From the NCBI GenBank assembly GCA_947304495.1, contig CAMZBG010000010.1, forward strand, positions 1 to 34,893: DNA of 34,893 nucleotides. The letters are read 5' to 3'. Position numbers and translations under genes: made by a program. Shown here piece after piece: positions 32,661 to 34,893 of the stretch. Position 1 is the stretch's first letter. The number at the start of each line of letters is the position of its first letter. The notes below the pieces were generated by a model that saw only the letters and a list, made by a program, of their open reading frames with translations, was not told the origin of the DNA and made no database searches. The stretch comes from an uncultured Clostridia bacterium (GTDB lineage: Bacteria; Bacillota_I; Bacilli_A; RF39; UBA660).

Positions 32661-32676
32661 CAGTGCTAGTTTTTTT
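32655..32676 (+). terminator. Terminator after XRE gene
   Basis: AACTAGC (32655-32661) and GCTAGTT (32665-32671), 3-nt loop, followed by a T-run. The XRE stop codon TAG lies in the ascending arm. Confidence 0.8.
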
Positions 32677-32696
32677 GTGATAATAATTATTTCGTA

Positions 32697-32705
32697 TGGT
32701 ATAAT
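32697..32705 (+). promoter_or_regulatory. Extended -10 promoter of murF
   Basis: TGGTATAAT, a perfect extended -10, about 20 nt after the XRE terminator and 20 nt before the murF start. No clear -35. Confidence 0.65.
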
Positions 32706-32725
32706 TAATTATGGAGGAATATATT

Positions 32726-34057
32726 ATGATATATGTTAGTGATATTCTTAAAATATGTGATGGAGAATTAATTAATGGAAATGAAAAATTAAAATGTAGT
32801 AATTTTGTAATAGATAGTAGATTAGTTAAAAAGGGAGATATATTCGTAGGAATTAAAGGGGATGTATTTAATGGTAATACTTTCTATAAAGATGCGATTA
32901 AGAATGGGGCTAGTCTATGTATATTAGATAGTGATACAAAAATAGATAAGAAAGATAAAAATATAGTTTTAGTTGATGATACGATTAAAGCTATTCAAAA
33001 ATTAGCTAAATATAAAAGAAGTATCTATGATATACCAGTTATAGCGGTAACAGGTAGTGTTGGTAAAACTTCTGTTAAAGATATGATATATACAGTTGTC
33101 AGTAGTAAATATAAAACTTTAGCAACGGTTGGTAATATGAATAATCATATTGGAGTTCCTTTAACTATTCTTGGATTAGATGATCATGAAGTGCTTATTA
33201 CTGAAATGGGAATGAATCATAAAGGAGAGTTACATGTATTATCTAATATTGCTAAACCAACAATTGGAGTTATTACTAATATTGGGACTGCTCATATAGG
33301 TAATTTAGGAAGTAGAGAAAATATATTAAAAGCAAAGATGGAAATAACTGATGGGATGAATAATGGAACACTTATTATCAATAATGATAATGATATGTTA
33401 AGAACTGTTAAATATAGTAATTTGATTACAATTGGAATAGATAATGATAGTGATTATATGGCTAAAAATATTAATGATATGGTATTTTCTGCTAATTTCT
33501 ATATTGATAATAATTATATAAATATTCCAGTTGGTAGTAAAGCCTATATTTATAATGCTTTATTTGCATATGCAGTTGGTAAAAAATTAGGAATAGATGA
33601 CGAAGATATAATTAAGGCATTAGAAAGTTTTAAACGCAGTCCACATAGATTAGAATTAATAGAGCATAAAAATTATACGATCATCGATGATACATATAAT
33701 GCTAGTTTGGATTCGGTTAATAATTCGTTATCGATGTTAGGTAGAGTTAATACTAGAAAGGTATTTGTTTTTGCTGATATTTTAGAATTGGATGAATATG
33801 CAAAGGAAATACACGAAGAGATTGGTAGAAGTGTTATAGATAATAATATTGATGTTTTAATTACGATTGGAGAAAATAGTAAAGAGACACATAATATTGT
33901 ATATGATAGTGGTATTAAAGCATATCATTATGATAATAATAGTGAAGCATTAAAGGAAATAGATGATATTATTGATCATGGAGATACGGTTTTAGTTAAA
34001 GGATCTCATGCCATGAATTTAATTGAAATTGTTGAACATTTGAAGAATTATAAATAA
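32726..34057 (+). CDS. murF: UDP-N-acetylmuramoyl-tripeptide--D-alanyl-D-alanine ligase
   Basis: Cytoplasmic Mur ligase that adds D-Ala-D-Ala to UDP-MurNAc-tripeptide. 443 residues, normal length. The N-terminal domain (about 1-100) includes VIDSRLVKKGDIFVGIKG, the P-loop TGSVGKT lies at 109-115, then NMNNHIGVPLTIL, EMGMNHKGEL, NIGTAHIGNLGS and, in the C-terminal domain, SPHRLELI and IDDTYNAS, all in the MurF order. The chosen start is the ATG at 32726 with GGAGGAATATATT before it; the in-frame ATG at 32711 overlaps that ribosome-binding site. No ddl gene is adjacent. Followed by a terminator and the pcrA promoter. Product feeds the flippase and cross-bridge steps encoded elsewhere in this window. 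Confidence 0.96.
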   Translation: MIYVSDILKICDGELINGNEKLKCSNFVIDSRLVKKGDIFVGIKGDVFNGNTFYKDAIKNGASLCILDSDTKIDKKDKNIVLVDDTIKAIQKLAKYKRSIYDIPVIAVTGSVGKTSVKDMIYTVVSSKYKTLATVGNMNNHIGVPLTILGLDDHEVLITEMGMNHKGELHVLSNIAKPTIGVITNIGTAHIGNLGSRENILKAKMEITDGMNNGTLIINNDNDMLRTVKYSNLITIGIDNDSDYMAKNINDMVFSANFYIDNNYINIPVGSKAYIYNALFAYAVGKKLGIDDEDIIKALESFKRSPHRLELIEHKNYTIIDDTYNASLDSVNNSLSMLGRVNTRKVFVFADILELDEYAKEIHEEIGRSVIDNNIDVLITIGENSKETHNIVYDSGIKAYHYDNNSEALKEIDDIIDHGDTVLVKGSHAMNLIEIVEHLKNYK

Positions 34058-34060
34058 AAG

Positions 34061-34090
34061 AAAGAATACGCTCTCAATATTCTTTTTTTA
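34061..34090 (+). terminator. Terminator after murF
   Basis: AAAGAATA (34061-34068) and TATTCTTT (34078-34085), 9-nt loop, followed by TTTT. The next promoter starts one base after the T-run. Confidence 0.8.
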
Positions 34091-34099
34091 TGCTATAAT
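34091..34099 (+). promoter_or_regulatory. Extended -10 promoter of pcrA-like gene
   Basis: TGCTATAAT, a perfect extended -10, abutting the murF terminator; the start codon is about 25 nt beyond. The region upstream that would hold a -35 is the terminator stem and T-run. Confidence 0.65.
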
Positions 34100-34123
34100 A
34101 AGTTATAGTGCTAGGAGGTATAT

Positions 34124-34893
34124 ATGGACTTAAGTGGATTAAATAAAGAACAAGTTGAAGCAGTTAAACATATGGATGGGCCTTGTCTAGTTTTAGCAGG
34201 AGCTGGTTCTGGTAAGACAAAGGTATTAACAAGTAGAATTGCTTATTTAATTGAGAATGGTGTCAATATTGAGAATATATTAGCTATTACTTTTACTAAT
34301 AAAGCAGCTAAAGAAATGAAAGAAAGAGAGATTAAATTAATTGGATATGATGCAAAAAGTATTCAGATATCAACATTTCACTCTTTAGGACTTAAAATAA
34401 TAAAAGAAAACTACGCAAGACTTGGATATAAGAGTAATTTTGTAATCTTGGATAGTGATGATACACTAACTGTTGTCAAAAAGATTATGAAGGATTTAGA
34501 TTTGAATCCAAAGTTTTATAATGCGAGAGAGATTAGAAATAAAATCAGTAGTGCCAAGAATGAATTATTGACACCTGATAAATTTTCTAAGGTAGAATTT
34601 GATAGTAATATTGTAGCAGTATACGAAAGATATAATAAGAAGTTATTAATCAACAATTCGGTTGATTTTGATGATTTATTGATACTGCCAATTAAATTAT
34701 TTAGAGAATATCCAGATATTTTAAAATATTATCAAGATAAATATAAATATGTATTAATTGATGAGTATCAGGATACGAATGAAGCACAATATATTTTTAG
34801 TAAGATGCTATGTAATAATCATAAAAATATATTTGTGGTTGGTGATAATGATCAGGCTATATATGCTTTTAGGGGTGCTAATTATAAGAATAT
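34124..34893 (+). CDS. pcrA: UvrD/PcrA-type superfamily 1 DNA helicase (3' end outside window)
   Basis: The first 256 codons of an SF1 helicase; the gene runs off the right edge. GGAGG lies 8 nt before the ATG at 34124. Motifs in order: Q motif region LNKEQVEAV, Walker A AGAGSGKT (25-32), motif Ia ITFTNKAAKEM, TFHSLGL, Walker B region LIDEYQDTNEAQY and motif III VGDNDQAIYAFRGAN. These match PcrA/UvrD, which removes RecA filaments, assists repair and helps replicate plasmids. In many Firmicutes pcrA is followed by ligA, but this cannot be checked here. Rep-type helicases are less likely. It has its own promoter and a terminator separates it from murF. Confidence 0.93.
   Translation, partial: MDLSGLNKEQVEAVKHMDGPCLVLAGAGSGKTKVLTSRIAYLIENGVNIENILAITFTNKAAKEMKEREIKLIGYDAKSIQISTFHSLGLKIIKENYARLGYKSNFVILDSDDTLTVVKKIMKDLDLNPKFYNAREIRNKISSAKNELLTPDKFSKVEFDSNIVAVYERYNKKLLINNSVDFDDLLILPIKLFREYPDILKYYQDKYKYVLIDEYQDTNEAQYIFSKMLCNNHKNIFVVGDNDQAIYAFRGANYKN

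Overview
The window is a strongly AT-rich, gene-dense bacterial segment. It uses the standard bacterial code: TGA ends the gene at 27760, tryptophan is TGG, and GTG and TTG starts occur. Shine-Dalgarno sequences are mostly AGGAGG/GAGGTG-like. The gene set (cdaA-cdaR, RNase Y, a SpoVB/YtgP-type MurJ, SpoVS, a CwlD-like amidase, D-aspartate ligase) suggests a low-GC monoderm Firmicute of the Bacilli with sporulation ancestry, perhaps an uncultured gut lineage near Erysipelotrichales or RF39. The taxon is inferred; the gene content is seen. No rRNA, tRNA, CRISPR array, insertion sequence or phage gene was found. No gene-free stretch exceeds 300 bases; the largest are about 130-180 bases and hold divergent promoters.

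Layout. 1-2360 (minus): c-di-AMP cyclase CdaA and its regulator CdaR, closed by a terminator. 2422-4070 (minus): RNase Y. 4106-5994 (minus): a 68-codon chimeric ORF coupled to a MurJ-type lipid II flippase. 6001-10319 (minus): an operon alr, D-aspartate ligase-like ATP-grasp, asnB-like amidotransferase, together a probable peptidoglycan D-Asp/D-Asn cross-bridge cassette. 10400-10660 (plus): spoVS. 10697-11481 (minus): rluB-type pseudouridine synthase. 11520-14463 (plus): a 31-codon membrane peptide, uraA, upp, then an SDR oxidoreductase. 14469-19517 (minus): rlmH, dusB, an RDD membrane protein, lysS and a YfcC-type carrier. 19529-28450 (minus): an about 8.9-kb Tad/type IVb pilus-like operon. 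28466-30616 (minus): a CwlD-like amidase and a surface protein with a beta-propeller-like region. 30625-32211 (minus): two paralogous HD-domain proteins. 32253-34893 (plus): an XRE regulator, murF and the 5' part of a PcrA/UvrD helicase gene.

The most interesting part is the pilus-like locus. In transcription order it encodes a Cys-containing membrane-anchored secreted protein, a 539-residue secreted protein with 15 cysteines, a one-helix TadE/G-like protein, CpaB/RcpC, CpaF/TadA, TadB, TadC, a 54-residue Flp-like pilin with its own promoter, two paralogous pilin-like proteins and TadZ. The pilin and both pilin-like proteins share an unusual N-terminal leader pattern and lack the canonical Glu of type IVb prepilins. 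No prepilin peptidase lies in the window, and no secretin is seen, as expected for a monoderm.

A second theme is compact transcription units. Many terminators overlap the stop codon of the gene they close, and several are followed within a few bases by an extended -10 promoter (TGnTATAAT) for the next unit.
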